Assembly (NCBI GenBank): GCA_902825775.1 | Contig: CADECF010000020.1 | Location: forward strand, 1-43,506 | Direction: 5' to 3' | Length of the DNA: 43,506 bases | Source: an uncultured Lysobacteraceae bacterium | GTDB lineage: Bacteria > Pseudomonadota > Gammaproteobacteria > Xanthomonadales > Xanthomonadaceae | Shown: positions 25,228 through 33,897 of the stretch, one piece after another | Layout: every line of letters starts with the position of its first letter | How positions within the stretch are numbered: position 1 is the stretch's first letter | Position numbers and translations under genes: made by a program | Notes under the pieces: model-generated | Seen by the model: only the letters and a program-made list of their open reading frames with translations | Database searches by the model: none | What the model was told of the DNA's origin: nothing

Positions 25228-27194
25228 GCCGGTACTCCCGCAGCAACGCGCCGGCCGATCGGCTGAGCTACCGTCACTGGCCGGAGGTGAGCTTGGCCTC
25301 CCTGGATAGCGAAACCTGCACCCGGTTCACCTCGCTGCGACGCGCCTTGATCCGCTACCTCGACGGAGACAAGGTCGAGCAGATCGAAGCAGACGAGGGA
25401 TGGTCACGCGAGGAACTCATCCGGGCGTTGAACCGATGCATCACCCTGCGCTCCGACGGCCGCTTGGTCGGCTGGCTGGGCTTGGTGTCCGGCATCAGGA
25501 TTCGGGCTCCTGTCCGCGTCAAGCCGCTGTCCCCCAGTGGTCGCAACGGCAAGGCAGGGCTCACCGGCGCGTGTGCCTTGTTCATGCGCAATCACTCCGA
25601 GATCGAATCGGAATTCCATGCCTATCTGTTTCAGACCGCAACGAGGCAGGCCTCCCACGAGAACAAGGTTCGTCCGGGTGTCGCGCACAGATGGTTCGTC
25701 CAGCGCTGCCGAGACAGGGGTGTCTCCGAGCACGAATGGCCCTTGAACACCGACAAGCTAGGACGAGGGGCGATCCGCGAGTACGTCGAGCTGTACCTTT
25801 TGAATAATTACGATGCCATCGTGGCCACGCAGTACGGCCATAAGGCCAAAGCCAAGTCCCATACCAATACCGGTGACCCCTCTCGCTTGCGCGCGACCCA
25901 GTTCCTTGATGTGGTGGAATTGGATGAGCACCTGTGCCATTTCAAAGGCTGGATCGCCTTCGGCACGCCCGGTGGCAAGCGTTGGGTCAAAAGCCCTCGA
26001 TTGAGCCTGATTGCCATGGTCGATCGGATGTTCGGTCTGGTGATCGGCATGAAGATCATCTTCCGATCCCAGGCGCGTGCCGATGACATTCTGGATGTGC
26101 TGCACCACGCCAGCATCGGGGGTGGGGTACCAGCCGATCTACGGGAAGGCGCGAGCGCAAACGAACCGGCCATGCCGGCGGACTTGGGAGTGCCCTTTAC
26201 CTGGTGCGCTCTCAACCAGCTTCTGCTGGACAATGCCTTGTCACACCTCGCCGACGAGATTCAGGACCGGGCGCGTGCGTTGCTGGGGTGTGACATCAAC
26301 TTTGGGCCGGTGTGTCGGCCTGAGCGTCGGCCTAATGTCGAGGGTTTGTTCAGCGATCTGGCCCGTCACGGCTTTCATCGGCTGCGCGAAACCACGGGCT
26401 CCGGACCTCAGGATCCCATCCGCATCGACCCGCCACCGGCCAGCGAGCCGCAGATGAGCGAGTCGCAGGCCGTCTCCCTCATCTTTGGCTGCGTGCGGTC
26501 CCACAACCGTCAGCGCTCCAAGGGCGCCTATGGGGTGCGCCGGATCGAGCAACTGAAGGGGATGATGGCGGACCCCGACCAGGGCCTGATTTTCCCAGTG
26601 CTGCCGCCTTTGCTGGAATACATGCCGAGCCTGGACGTCAGCGTGATGCGGCTCAAAGTGCAGGGCAATGAGGACAAGGGAAAGCGGCCTCATCTCTACT
26701 TGCAGGAAGAAACGTACGCCGGATCGGTCCTGTCAGAGCGCTGGGACCTGTTGGGCAAACGGGTCATGGTCCACATGGATCGCCGCGATGCGCGGTACAT
26801 GTGCTTGTTCCAGATCAATAGTGAGTCGCTGGGAACCGCAGTCGTCACAGGGCGGTGGCGCCACGCTCCCCACACGCTGAATCAGCGAATTCTCATCAAC
26901 AAGCTCATTCGCGATGGCCAGCTACGTGTCAGCTATGACGAGGATCCGATTGCGGCGCACCTGGCGCAAATCGCGAATGGGGCTGCCAAAGGCGAAACGC
27001 CTTCACCTGACCAAGTCAAAGCGCTCGCGGCTCGCGCCGAACACCAGCATGCGAGGCAGCAAGACGCCCAGACGATTGCGCAGGAGGCGATGCAGGCTGC
27101 TATCCAAAGCGCTCAGAGCCCGGATCCCAAGGACAAGGAAGAGCGCCGCTTTGTGATGCCGCAATTGCGAGCCTTAAGCGGGAGGCGGCGCTGA
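25224..27194 (+). CDS. TnsB/TniA-type DDE transposase
   Basis: 656 aa from ATG 25224 (ATGA overlap with the previous stop). The N-terminal region contains helix-turn-helix-type segments (GWSREELIRALNRC; others). The RNase-H-like core has Asp234 (VVELDEHLC), Asp336 (LLLDNALSH) and Glu373 (RPNVEGLF), spacing DD(36)E, typical of the Tn7/Mu/Tn402 integrase group. A C-terminal beta-barrel (DLLGKRVMVHMDRRDARYM) and a charged tail that would bind the AAA+ regulator complete the family layout. It would join transposon 3' ends to target DNA. Translation is coupled to the next gene by a 1-base overlap. Confidence 0.9.
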   Translation: MSRYSRSNAPADRLSYRHWPEVSLASLDSETCTRFTSLRRALIRYLDGDKVEQIEADEGWSREELIRALNRCITLRSDGRLVGWLGLVSGIRIRAPVRVKPLSPSGRNGKAGLTGACALFMRNHSEIESEFHAYLFQTATRQASHENKVRPGVAHRWFVQRCRDRGVSEHEWPLNTDKLGRGAIREYVELYLLNNYDAIVATQYGHKAKAKSHTNTGDPSRLRATQFLDVVELDEHLCHFKGWIAFGTPGGKRWVKSPRLSLIAMVDRMFGLVIGMKIIFRSQARADDILDVLHHASIGGGVPADLREGASANEPAMPADLGVPFTWCALNQLLLDNALSHLADEIQDRARALLGCDINFGPVCRPERRPNVEGLFSDLARHGFHRLRETTGSGPQDPIRIDPPPASEPQMSESQAVSLIFGCVRSHNRQRSKGAYGVRRIEQLKGMMADPDQGLIFPVLPPLLEYMPSLDVSVMRLKVQGNEDKGKRPHLYLQEETYAGSVLSERWDLLGKRVMVHMDRRDARYMCLFQINSESLGTAVVTGRWRHAPHTLNQRILINKLIRDGQLRVSYDEDPIAAHLAQIANGAAKGETPSPDQVKALAARAEHQHARQQDAQTIAQEAMQAAIQSAQSPDPKDKEERRFVMPQLRALSGRRR

Positions 27195-28123
27195 TGGATT
27201 ACTTGATTTCTGAGCGCGAACGGCTGTGGGATCTGCACCCGATCATTGGCGAGGCTGCGGTATTACCTAGCACCTCGATACAGGACGCCGTGGGCGCCAT
27301 CATGAATGGATCAAGGAAGACGCGGTTTTCGCATGCATTCTGGGCGGATCCCTGTACTGGAAAGTCCTCTTGCCTGGACGCGATCGAGGACCACATCAAG
27401 GAGTTTCACCCCGGCAGCGGGGTGCTGTTCTATGAGCCCATGAAGGAGGATGGGTCTGCGGAAGGGCGCCTTCTGGAAGACATGTTGCTCCAGATGGAAA
27501 TCGGTGCGCCCATTGCTCGCACCTTGGCGGGCAAGCGTGACCAGCTGACCCGGGCGTTGCTCGCATTAGCCGGCGCTGATCTGCACGTGTTCATTCTGAT
27601 TGATGAGGCGCAGGAGTTGCACGTGCAGGAGCTCAATTGGCTGAAGGGTGTCATCAACAAGGTGGTCAAGAAGCGTGTCAAGGTCACCACGGTACTGATG
27701 GGGCAGCGCCAACTGCTCGATCGTGTGGAACAGCTCAGGAGGGCGAATCGTCAGGACCTGCTCGAACGATTCTTCAAGCGGGTGCTTGAGTTCACGGGCT
27801 GCAGAACGAAAGACGACTTCGCCACGTTGTGTGAGGCGATCGACACCAAGTCCGAGTACCCGGAAGCCAGTGGCTGGACCTACACCCAGTTTCTGTTTCC
27901 TCGTGCCTATGCCGCCGGATTCAGGCTGCAAGCGCAGGCCTCACTGCTCTGGGAAGCGCTCATCGCATCCAGAAGTGCGGGGGACATCGAGCGCGGGGTT
28001 CCCATGCAGGACCTCGCCGGCTACCTGGCGCAGGTGTGCATCCTGCACAAGGATCTAGATGCCGGGGAAATGCAACTAAGCGGCGAACTCCTCGCCAAGG
28101 CGACCAGGGAGGCGTTTCGATGA
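27194..28123 (+). CDS. TnsC/TniB-type AAA+ transposition regulator
   Basis: 309 aa. Walker A ADPCTGKSS (residues 51-59, lysine 57; the first glycine is replaced by Ala), Walker B FILIDEAQEL (133-142), sensor-1 region TTVLMGQRQLLDR (about 163-175). This matches the TniB/TnsC AAA+ family that forms filaments on target DNA and links the target selector to the transposase. It starts on the last base of the upstream stop and overlaps the TniQ gene by ATGA, so all four genes form one transcript. Confidence 0.9.
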   Translation: MDYLISERERLWDLHPIIGEAAVLPSTSIQDAVGAIMNGSRKTRFSHAFWADPCTGKSSCLDAIEDHIKEFHPGSGVLFYEPMKEDGSAEGRLLEDMLLQMEIGAPIARTLAGKRDQLTRALLALAGADLHVFILIDEAQELHVQELNWLKGVINKVVKKRVKVTTVLMGQRQLLDRVEQLRRANRQDLLERFFKRVLEFTGCRTKDDFATLCEAIDTKSEYPEASGWTYTQFLFPRAYAAGFRLQAQASLLWEALIASRSAGDIERGVPMQDLAGYLAQVCILHKDLDAGEMQLSGELLAKATREAFR

Positions 28124-29613
28124 CGCCGGGGGGCTTCATTCCCTGGCGAGATGATTGTCTGTTGCCAGAGGAGTCGGTGTACTCGGCCTTCAGCAAGATC
28201 GCTTGGTTCCAGGCGATCACGCCAGCACGCTATTTGGCCCGACTTCGAGGGAAATGCGCGACTCAACCAGTCAATTTCTATTTGACGAAAGAATGGACTT
28301 TGTTGCTTCAGAGCCACGAAATGATGCCGGACATCCAAGGTCGGCCGATGCAGGGCTGGATCAGCACGCTGTCGACCCGCGAAGAAGATGATTTGCCGAT
28401 TGTGTGGCGAAGCAAGACCCTGCGTGTCTGTGATCTTTGTTTAAGGGAAGGAGTCCATCTCAGGATTCACCAAGATCTAGCGGTGCATCTTTGTCCCGTA
28501 CACCTCACACCGTTGCGAGAGAAGTGCAAACACTGCTCGAGGTTGTTACCGCTTCTGGCATGGCCCAGAACCCAACCCTTCTGCTGTGGGCACTGTGGAA
28601 AGCCTTTGACGTTGAGTCAAGTATTTGGCCTTCCACGAACGCTGCATCAGCAGCGCGAGGTTCAACTCGCAACTGAGCAGCTCATGGCGTCGGTCCTAAA
28701 GGTTAGGCAGATGGTTGAGTCATGCTTCAAATCGGACATAGCAGCGCCAAGTTCTTTAGCAGCATTGAGGATCAACTGTATACAGTTCGAGAGTGCTCGT
28801 CGTTACGTTGCAGCCCATCCCGCAATTCGAAGGTGCGACTGGCCATCGGTCAAGGTTGCGACCGAGTCCTTCAGCATCAAACAGCCGCAAGGACGTCACG
28901 AAGATGTCGATACCGGCGACGCGATAAGCCAGTTGGAGCTTCAGATCGCCGCAGCGCATGTTGTCACTTGGTTCTTGCACCGGGCACGCCGGACGCACAC
29001 TCAATGCCTCGATGCTCCTTTTCAGATGTTTGGGACGGGCTTCAATGTCGATCTCCAAGATCCGAACGATATCCTGGACTGCTGTCCCGTGGCCCTTGGC
29101 TTCTGGTTCTGGAGGCTGTCCCTGTTCAGCCGCATTACTTCCTACTTCACAGAGAAGCACCTTCATGATCGCGTGAGCTTGGACAGGACACGCGTACTCG
29201 TTCACTACAAGACCCTGAGAAGCCATCTCCAATATTGCCTTTACGTGACGCACCAGGTACTACACGTGGGCGCAAAGCGTTTGGACAAGGCCACAAGATT
29301 GCGCGCACTTGAGGGGGTGGAGTGGTCATCTGCCAATGAATTTTTCGTGGGTCGATTGGGATCCGCGGTGGCGCCCAGCAGGCTGGTGCGCTTCGAGTTG
29401 CAAGGCAGATGGATGGACGTGCCTTGCTACCGCAACGCAGCTCACGCAAGCCGTGTCCGGCGGCGATTGACTAAACTCTCGGCTAGAACGATAAGCAATG
29501 CAGGAGACGCGGTTGATCCGGGCGATGGCATTCCATCGGACGGCCTGCCATCGCGCTTTCCATTCACTCTGATGCGCTTTGAGCGATTCCTACTCGAGCA
29601 CCGAGTACGATGA
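28120..29613 (+). CDS. TniQ/TnsD-type target-selection zinc-finger protein
   Basis: 497 aa from ATG 28120, overlapping the previous stop. The opening (PWRDDCLLPEESVYSAFSKIAW) is the TniQ N-terminal segment. Paired zinc-binding motifs follow: CDLC (104-107), then His117, CPVH (125-128), CKHC (136-139) and CGHC (156-159). The length is TnsD-like rather than the short Tn5053 TniQ, so a sequence-specific DNA-binding C-terminus of about 300 residues is expected. This protein would choose a fixed chromosomal site. The target was not identified here. The C-terminal region is less GC-rich than the ATPase gene. Confidence 0.85.
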   Translation: MTPGGFIPWRDDCLLPEESVYSAFSKIAWFQAITPARYLARLRGKCATQPVNFYLTKEWTLLLQSHEMMPDIQGRPMQGWISTLSTREEDDLPIVWRSKTLRVCDLCLREGVHLRIHQDLAVHLCPVHLTPLREKCKHCSRLLPLLAWPRTQPFCCGHCGKPLTLSQVFGLPRTLHQQREVQLATEQLMASVLKVRQMVESCFKSDIAAPSSLAALRINCIQFESARRYVAAHPAIRRCDWPSVKVATESFSIKQPQGRHEDVDTGDAISQLELQIAAAHVVTWFLHRARRTHTQCLDAPFQMFGTGFNVDLQDPNDILDCCPVALGFWFWRLSLFSRITSYFTEKHLHDRVSLDRTRVLVHYKTLRSHLQYCLYVTHQVLHVGAKRLDKATRLRALEGVEWSSANEFFVGRLGSAVAPSRLVRFELQGRWMDVPCYRNAAHASRVRRRLTKLSARTISNAGDAVDPGDGIPSDGLPSRFPFTLMRFERFLLEHRVR

Positions 29614-29742
29614 AGCCGCACGAGGTTCGGGCTGGCGCATGAGGCACTGATTGCAGACGCCATCGCTTGGGTCGACCATGGTGCACATCGGATACGGACT
29701 GGACCGCCATTGGGATTTCTCGGAACGTCCATGCTTCGCAGA

Positions 29743-31056
29743 TCAAGCCGGCTCACGATCTCGCTTTTCGTAAAGTGACTCAGGCAACCAGCAAAGGCGC
29801 CACGGCTGTAAATGCTCGATTGCTTTTAGAGAGGCGCGATCTCCGACCACTTCAATGACCTCGGAACGCCGCGCTTGCGGGATGCACACGATCGCCTGAA
29901 AGGGTTGATCCTTGATGACGTCCAGCAAGCGCAAAAAGTTTCCTTTGTCGAAATTTGAGATAGGATCTTCGACGACCAGCAGCGTCAGCCGCTGCTCGCT
30001 GATCTGGCGGGCTTTTGCAATAAGCAGTGAAACGATCAAGCGCCCACGCTCGCTTGTTGACAGTCCCCCGAGCGTGACTGAGACCGTGTCTGTGCCGAAG
30101 GCTCTGAGTATGCAAGCCTCGATATAACGCTCGCCGTTCGGCTTGCGCCTAGAACGCTGAACGTCCGGGTCGTCGTCGTCGGTTTCCACGCCTTGGCGAA
30201 ATTCTATGGCGCCGGGGCAAAGACGCCAATCCACCACCGCCGCGATGGCGTACAGCGCACTCCGGTCAACCTTGAGGATTCGCGCCAGATAGTCTAAGTC
30301 ATCCTCATGATCGAACCAGCGCAAGTCGTTGTTTCCGCAATAGACAATCTCCAGGTCACCGGGAGGTAGCAAGCAAGGCTGGTTCTTCTCCTTGCGCACG
30401 ATGAACGAACCCTTGGCTTCAACATCGACCCACTTATCCACGGTGTCGACGGTGGAGTAAGTGACGCGAGCCGCGAACTGCGGTCTCATTGGCGGGTTGT
30501 CGAACTTGTCGCTAACAAACCGATTCAGGTACTCGCTATGGGATACGCTGGCCGCCGACTCCAGCAGCGATGTCTCACCGGTCTGCCCGACCCCTGCTAG
30601 TAGGGTAAAGCGCCACAGCTTTAGCTTGGGCTGCTTGGAAACGCCGGGGAACTTGGTGAGTTCGATCGTATCCACCCAGCCGAGAGGAGAGGGGACGTCA
30701 TTGAGCAGTTTGGTCACCCGCGCTTCGGCTAACGCCTTCCACGCGAAGAGCACTTCGACGGGATAGCCCTCACCACTATTCTTGTCGATAAGCCCTCCGT
30801 GCGGGGCACAACACCACAAGCCGTTTTCCGAGCTGCCGATAAACGTTTCGTCCTTGTCTCCCCAACCCCGTGGACCATCCCGCGATGCGCTATAGATGTG
30901 GCATGCCATTCCGAGGTTCACCGCACCGCTGCCGACGGCAGTTGGGCCTCGAGCAGGATTCTTGCAGCGTGGAACCGAGCATCGCCCGTCGACTCGGTTG
31001 CGGATAGTGTCGACAACAGGCTTCCTGAATTCGATACGCTTTCCCGACCTTTTCAT
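29743..31056 (-). CDS. HNH nuclease fused to ABC/SMC-type ATPase with altered Walker A, putative defence protein
   Basis: 437 aa. Residues about 15-110 are an HNH/McrA-type nuclease: CSVPRC (26-31), ACHIYSAS (His53), ENGLWCCAPH (Asn78, His86), then LID and YPVEVLFAWK as in many defence HNH proteins. After residue 150 comes an ABC-ATPase: Walker A GVGQTGETS (155-163) with the catalytic lysine replaced by Glu161, signature LSTSERGR (332-339), and Walker B LLVVEDPISNFD (359-370). Septu (PtuA ATPase plus PtuB HNH) combines these activities as two proteins; here they are one chain, nuclease first. It is preceded upstream by an XRE gene on the same strand. The Lys-to-Glu change may mean loss of ATP binding. 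Confidence 0.78.
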   Translation of the reverse strand: MKRSGKRIEFRKPVVDTIRNRVDGRCSVPRCKNPARGPTAVGSGAVNLGMACHIYSASRDGPRGWGDKDETFIGSSENGLWCCAPHGGLIDKNSGEGYPVEVLFAWKALAEARVTKLLNDVPSPLGWVDTIELTKFPGVSKQPKLKLWRFTLLAGVGQTGETSLLESAASVSHSEYLNRFVSDKFDNPPMRPQFAARVTYSTVDTVDKWVDVEAKGSFIVRKEKNQPCLLPPGDLEIVYCGNNDLRWFDHEDDLDYLARILKVDRSALYAIAAVVDWRLCPGAIEFRQGVETDDDDPDVQRSRRKPNGERYIEACILRAFGTDTVSVTLGGLSTSERGRLIVSLLIAKARQISEQRLTLLVVEDPISNFDKGNFLRLLDVIKDQPFQAIVCIPQARRSEVIEVVGDRASLKAIEHLQPWRLCWLPESLYEKRDREPA

Positions 31057-31234
31057 CCCGACCCCATCACGGTCACCTTATGCCGGCGCTTTGCGGCGGC
31101 CCGCATCATCTTCGCGCACGGCATATTCGCAACTCAGTTGATCCGAACATCATCGCTGCGCTGGCAGCCGGCCCGAGGCGTCAACATTTTGTCAAGTGAC
31201 TACAGTCGGGCGTGATGTATCCGGCAAGTCACCG

Positions 31235-31459
31235 CTACAAGTTAGCTTCGGCGAGCAGCTCGGAAGGCTTGACTCCTAACCCCTGTGCCACACGCCACAA
31301 CGTCCACAGCGTGACATTGCGCTCGCCTCGTTCGATCGAGGCGTAGTAGGCGCGGTGCATTCCGATCGTGTCAGCGAACTTGTCCTGACTTAGCTCCAGC
31401 GCAGCACGTAGCTTGCGCATGGCAACGCCCAACCGTCTTGAAAGTGTGCTTTCGTCCAT
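31235..31459 (-). CDS. XRE-family HTH regulator
   Basis: 74 aa, a stand-alone HTH_3 domain (LGVAMRKLRAALELSQDKFADTIGMHRAYYASIERGERNVTLWTLWRVAQGLGVKPSELL). Similar one-domain regulators sit next to restriction-modification and other defence genes. It lies 178 bases upstream of the HNH-ATPase gene in the same direction and is divergent from a small gene at 31540. A near-symmetric TACATATA…TATATGTA palindrome in the shared promoter region is a likely operator for autoregulation. Confidence 0.9.
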   Translation of the reverse strand: MDESTLSRRLGVAMRKLRAALELSQDKFADTIGMHRAYYASIERGERNVTLWTLWRVAQGLGVKPSELLAEANL

Positions 31460-31502
31460 GGGACGAACGCTAAGGCGGCTGCTACTTTTGTCGCTACACC
31501 CT

Positions 31503-31525
31503 TACATATAGACTATATATATGTA
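31503..31525. promoter_or_regulatory. Palindromic operator candidate TACATATA-N7-TATATGTA
   Basis: TACATATA (31503-31510) and TATATGTA (31518-31525) are exact reverse complements separated by 7 bases, in a locally AT-rich stretch between the XRE gene and the divergent gene at 31540. It is 44 bases from the XRE start and 15 bases from the other start, a typical position for control of both promoters. Confidence 0.6.
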
Positions 31526-31539
31526 TCAGGTGACTGTCC

Positions 31540-31902
31540 ATGCCCCTTCTCCTCATTGACGCGGATCTGGACCTGCTGGTCGAGGTGCCGATGACGCCCG
31601 ATGCCCGGGACGCATTGACCCTGCAATGCCGGCGTCTGGCGGACGAGCGGTCTCGGAGCAGCTTCGAGCAGCGTCTGGGCGACCAGCTCGCGCCGGCGCT
31701 GACCGACTGCCTGGACTGGGATCTGAAACCGCCCAGCTCGGCGCAGATCACGTTCGCAACCTCCATCGCGCGACAGCTGGGAGTCGATCTCCCGGCCGAC
31801 GTGCTGCGGCTGCGCGGCGCAATGAACGCCTATTTGGATAAGCACGGCGAGACGTTCAAGCAGCAACAGCAGGCGCGGCGCGCCGCCAAACCCCAAGACT
31901 GA
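31540..31902 (+). CDS. Small accessory protein, function unknown
   Basis: 120 aa. The acidic N-terminus (PLLLIDADLDLLVEVPMTPDARDALTL) is followed by helices, and residues about 75-105 read PSSAQITFATSIARQLGVDLPADVL, a 'P-x-x-Q-x-x-x-A-x-x-I-A' helical module I associate with DNA-handling proteins of integrative elements and topoisomerase III tails (weak, from memory). It ends in a Gln/Arg/Ala-rich tail. It is divergent from the XRE gene across the palindrome and followed 18 bases later by a secreted-protein gene, probably co-transcribed. Confidence 0.6.
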   Translation: MPLLLIDADLDLLVEVPMTPDARDALTLQCRRLADERSRSSFEQRLGDQLAPALTDCLDWDLKPPSSAQITFATSIARQLGVDLPADVLRLRGAMNAYLDKHGETFKQQQQARRAAKPQD

Positions 31903-31920
31903 CTCAGAGGACGCCCTTGA

Positions 31921-32424
31921 ATGGACATAACGCGTGGCTTGAAATCCCTGCGCCGAAAGCTCGGCCTCATTCCCCTGCTGCTCTTGGGGATCTCGACGCC
32001 CGCCAATGCCCAGCCCCTCTGGAAGGGCACCCAGGCCGGCATGTCCCTGCAGGACATACAGCGCAAGTTCCCTGAAGCGAGCCGCCCCACGACCCCGACC
32101 CACATGGCCGACGGAAGTCGGGAACTGCTACGCCTGCCGAACACCATAGTGGTGGGGCACACGTTCGACGCCCTCTTCTTCTTCAAGCAGGGCGCGCTCC
32201 GGCACATCAATCTGGAGCTGCAAGAGCAGGGTGGCGCCGCGGCTGCCCTGCAAACGTTTCGCGGGATCAAAAACGCGTTCAATGCCAAGTACGGCCCGCC
32301 GGACGACGAGCAGGATCAGACCTTCGATGCACCGGCTGGCCCGGCGAGCTTCCGATCTGCCTCTTGGCGGTCTGGGCGCACGTTGATCACGCTGTCGTAC
32401 GCCACTGCCGCCGGGGGCGGCTAG
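31921..32424 (+). CDS. Exported small accessory protein
   Basis: 167 aa. RBS GAGGAC upstream of the ATG. After a basic N-terminus the signal peptide is LGLIPLLLLGISTPANAQ. The mature protein starts PLWKGTQAGMSLQDIQRKFPEAS, a pattern typical of periplasmic domains described as 'W-x-G-x-x-P-G-M-S'. One Gly/Ala-rich end. No enzyme motif was recognised. It forms an apparent two-gene unit with the gene before it. Genes of this type turn up as cargo on integrative elements of Xanthomonadaceae; that association is a memory-based inference. Confidence 0.6.
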   Translation: MDITRGLKSLRRKLGLIPLLLLGISTPANAQPLWKGTQAGMSLQDIQRKFPEASRPTTPTHMADGSRELLRLPNTIVVGHTFDALFFFKQGALRHINLELQEQGGAAAALQTFRGIKNAFNAKYGPPDDEQDQTFDAPAGPASFRSASWRSGRTLITLSYATAAGGG

Positions 32425-32662
32425 TGGTCATGAACGTCGCGTACCGACCGGCGCCGTGGCGCGTGGAGGACGACATCTAGGCCCTTCGTTGTCTGCCAAC
32501 TCAAGAGAGCCAGTTGACCTTCGAGCGTGGCATGGCGTTGAGGGGTAGGACAGCGATCCCGTGATTTATGGACAAACGCGCGTGCACCTGACTCAGCAAG
32601 TCGCGCTGCGACCACGCCTTCAGCGCAGCGCGCTCTACTGTTTGCGCTTCGATGGCTGAGCT

Positions 32663-33293
32663 TTATGGCAAGGACTGCCTCGAATCGCTCGCGCTTCGCC
32701 GACGCAACGTATGTCCACGAAGCTCCAATCCGCGTTCCAATAGAATTGTTTGCCAGTAGCTCGACAGTCCGATGCGCGTTGTATCTGCGTACAAACCCGC
32801 AGCCTACTCTTGACGAGTTAAGCGCGCGAACTTTTGAACCCGAGAATCGCTGGAAGGAAGAAATTTCTCCTTTCTATGTAGTATTGGCGAGGCTACGTTT
32901 CCGGCGTAGTTGTATACGCTCATTTCTTGCCATCTCAAGTGCAAGCAGGTTGAGGACTGCAAGCACGGATGAGGATCACTATCGAAGTCTGGGTAGCTGA
33001 GATAGGAGACCACTGGCGTGTCGTAGTGGAGCTTTACGATCTCACCCTCGATTCTCCTTGCCCAAGCGCTTGCGCAGCCTTCATACAGCCGAAGCAATGG
33101 CGTCAGTTCGTGTAAGCGTCGCGATGAACGCACACCTCTTTCGGTGTGAGCTTCCCGATCTTGGATTGTCCCAGGCGCGGCGAATGACCTCGGCGTTGCC
33201 GATAGCGAACAACACCTCGTCCGCTAATACGCATGCGGCGTCGTACGAAGCGAAGAAGGCTCGGACGTCGGCTTGGATCTCCCTAGGTAGTGG
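32663..33293 (-). pseudogene. Remnant of a DNA phosphorothioation-associated putative methyltransferase
   Basis: Reading the minus strand from 33293, consecutive pieces match the C-terminal half of this Dnd-linked family as I remember it: PLPREIQADVRAFFASYDAA, VLFAIGNAEVIRRAWDN, (frame change) IGKLTPKEVCVHRDAYT, (frame change) ELTPLLRLYEGCASAW, KLHYDTPVVSYLSYPDFDSD, PILHRKEKF, KFARLTRQE, in-frame TAG (32804-32806), then AAGLYADTTRIG, LERGLELRGH, final TAA at 32663-32665. Two frameshifts and one stop show decay. The N-terminal methyltransferase part is missing, replaced at the upper junction by a truncated XRE gene. Confidence 0.65.
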
Positions 33294-33501
33294 CAAGCAC
33301 GAGCCGAAGCTTGATACCGCCAAGCGTCTGGCGAAGGTGCTTGGCATTCCAGCCGCCTTCTTCTACACGGACGGCGAACTGCTGGCTGAGCTGCTGCTGC
33401 AGTGGAACGATCTGACGCTCCGACATAAGAAGGCCTTGTTCAAGCAGTTGCCGGGAAGTGGCCCGCCTGGGCAAAAGCGTGCTCGCCATAGCGAAGAGTG
33501 A
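33288..33501 (+). pseudogene. Truncated XRE-family regulator (3' part only)
   Basis: From about 33288 the plus strand encodes GSGKHEPKLDTAKRLAKVLGIPAAFFYTDG … ELLLQWNDLTLRHKKALFKQL, the last helices of an HTH_3 domain and the C-terminal tail of a larger XRE regulator. The recognition helices are absent; the frame upstream runs through the antisense of the methyltransferase remnant, so the apparent start at 33058 is not real. This is a rearrangement junction. Confidence 0.6.
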
Positions 33502-33897
33502 TCGCACGCCACAGTACGACGACTACCAGGGTGTCCCATCTGGACAATCTAGCCACGCCCTCGGCGCCTGCGCTACGTCATGCGGCCGGTAGGCGTCATT
33601 GAAGACCGGGCGCACGCCGAGATCGATCATGCCCGCTAAGAAACCAAGGTGGTGCGCACCGACCTGAGTGCGCAACTGCGGGCAGGAGGCCGGGTTGTGG
33701 GCCGCGCGCGAGCGCGAGCGAGTCGCTGGTATGGAACCATACGAATCGGAAGGGGCGAGGTGGGAGGCGCATATATTCATGAGCGGGGCACGACGATGGG
33801 CAATCAGTTCAACGGTCGTACGGGTCTGGAGTGACCATCTCACCGCTCTGCCGCATGCCACGCTCGTTCTCGGGGCATGTCGTCGCGTGATGTTGCA
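33502..33897. other. Apparent non-coding / decayed stretch before the biosynthetic cluster
   Basis: 396 bases with no frame I can support. A minus-strand frame (33523-33861) ends in GAHHLGFLAGMIDLGVRPVFND, which looks protein-like, but its first half is low-quality and has no recognisable start. It is treated as a possible gene remnant. Confidence 0.35.

Larger units (their letters stand above)
24559..29613 (+). mobile_element. Tn7-like/Tn402-related transposition module (ends not resolved)
   Basis: Four overlapping genes in the order TnsA-like, TnsB, TnsC and TniQ/TnsD define the core of a Tn7-superfamily element. There is no resolvase gene and no TnsE-like gene in the window. The outer boundaries, terminal repeats and 5-bp target duplication were not found by eye. 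Probable cargo lies to the right (29743-33500), and possibly the gene to the left (23261-24250) also belongs. Confidence 0.85.

Noticed and set aside
30040-30070. TTGTTGACAG as the inverse of the candidate left transposon end TGTCAACAGG
   Set aside because: It lies inside the ATPase signature codons of the HNH-ATPase gene and matches only a few bases, so chance is more likely.
32421-32615. Minus-strand 64-aa frame ending RRRSVRDVHDH
   Set aside because: Looks somewhat protein-like and could be another remnant, but it has only a GTG start, no RBS and no recognised family.
33058-33287. Apparent N-terminus of the XRE frame
   Set aside because: This part reads antisense through the methyltransferase remnant and has no HTH; only the part from about 33288 is XRE-like.
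33523-33861. Minus-strand 112-aa frame with GAHHLGFLAGMIDLGVRP
   Set aside because: The second half is protein-like but I could not connect it to a family or find a credible start; noted as possible remnant only.
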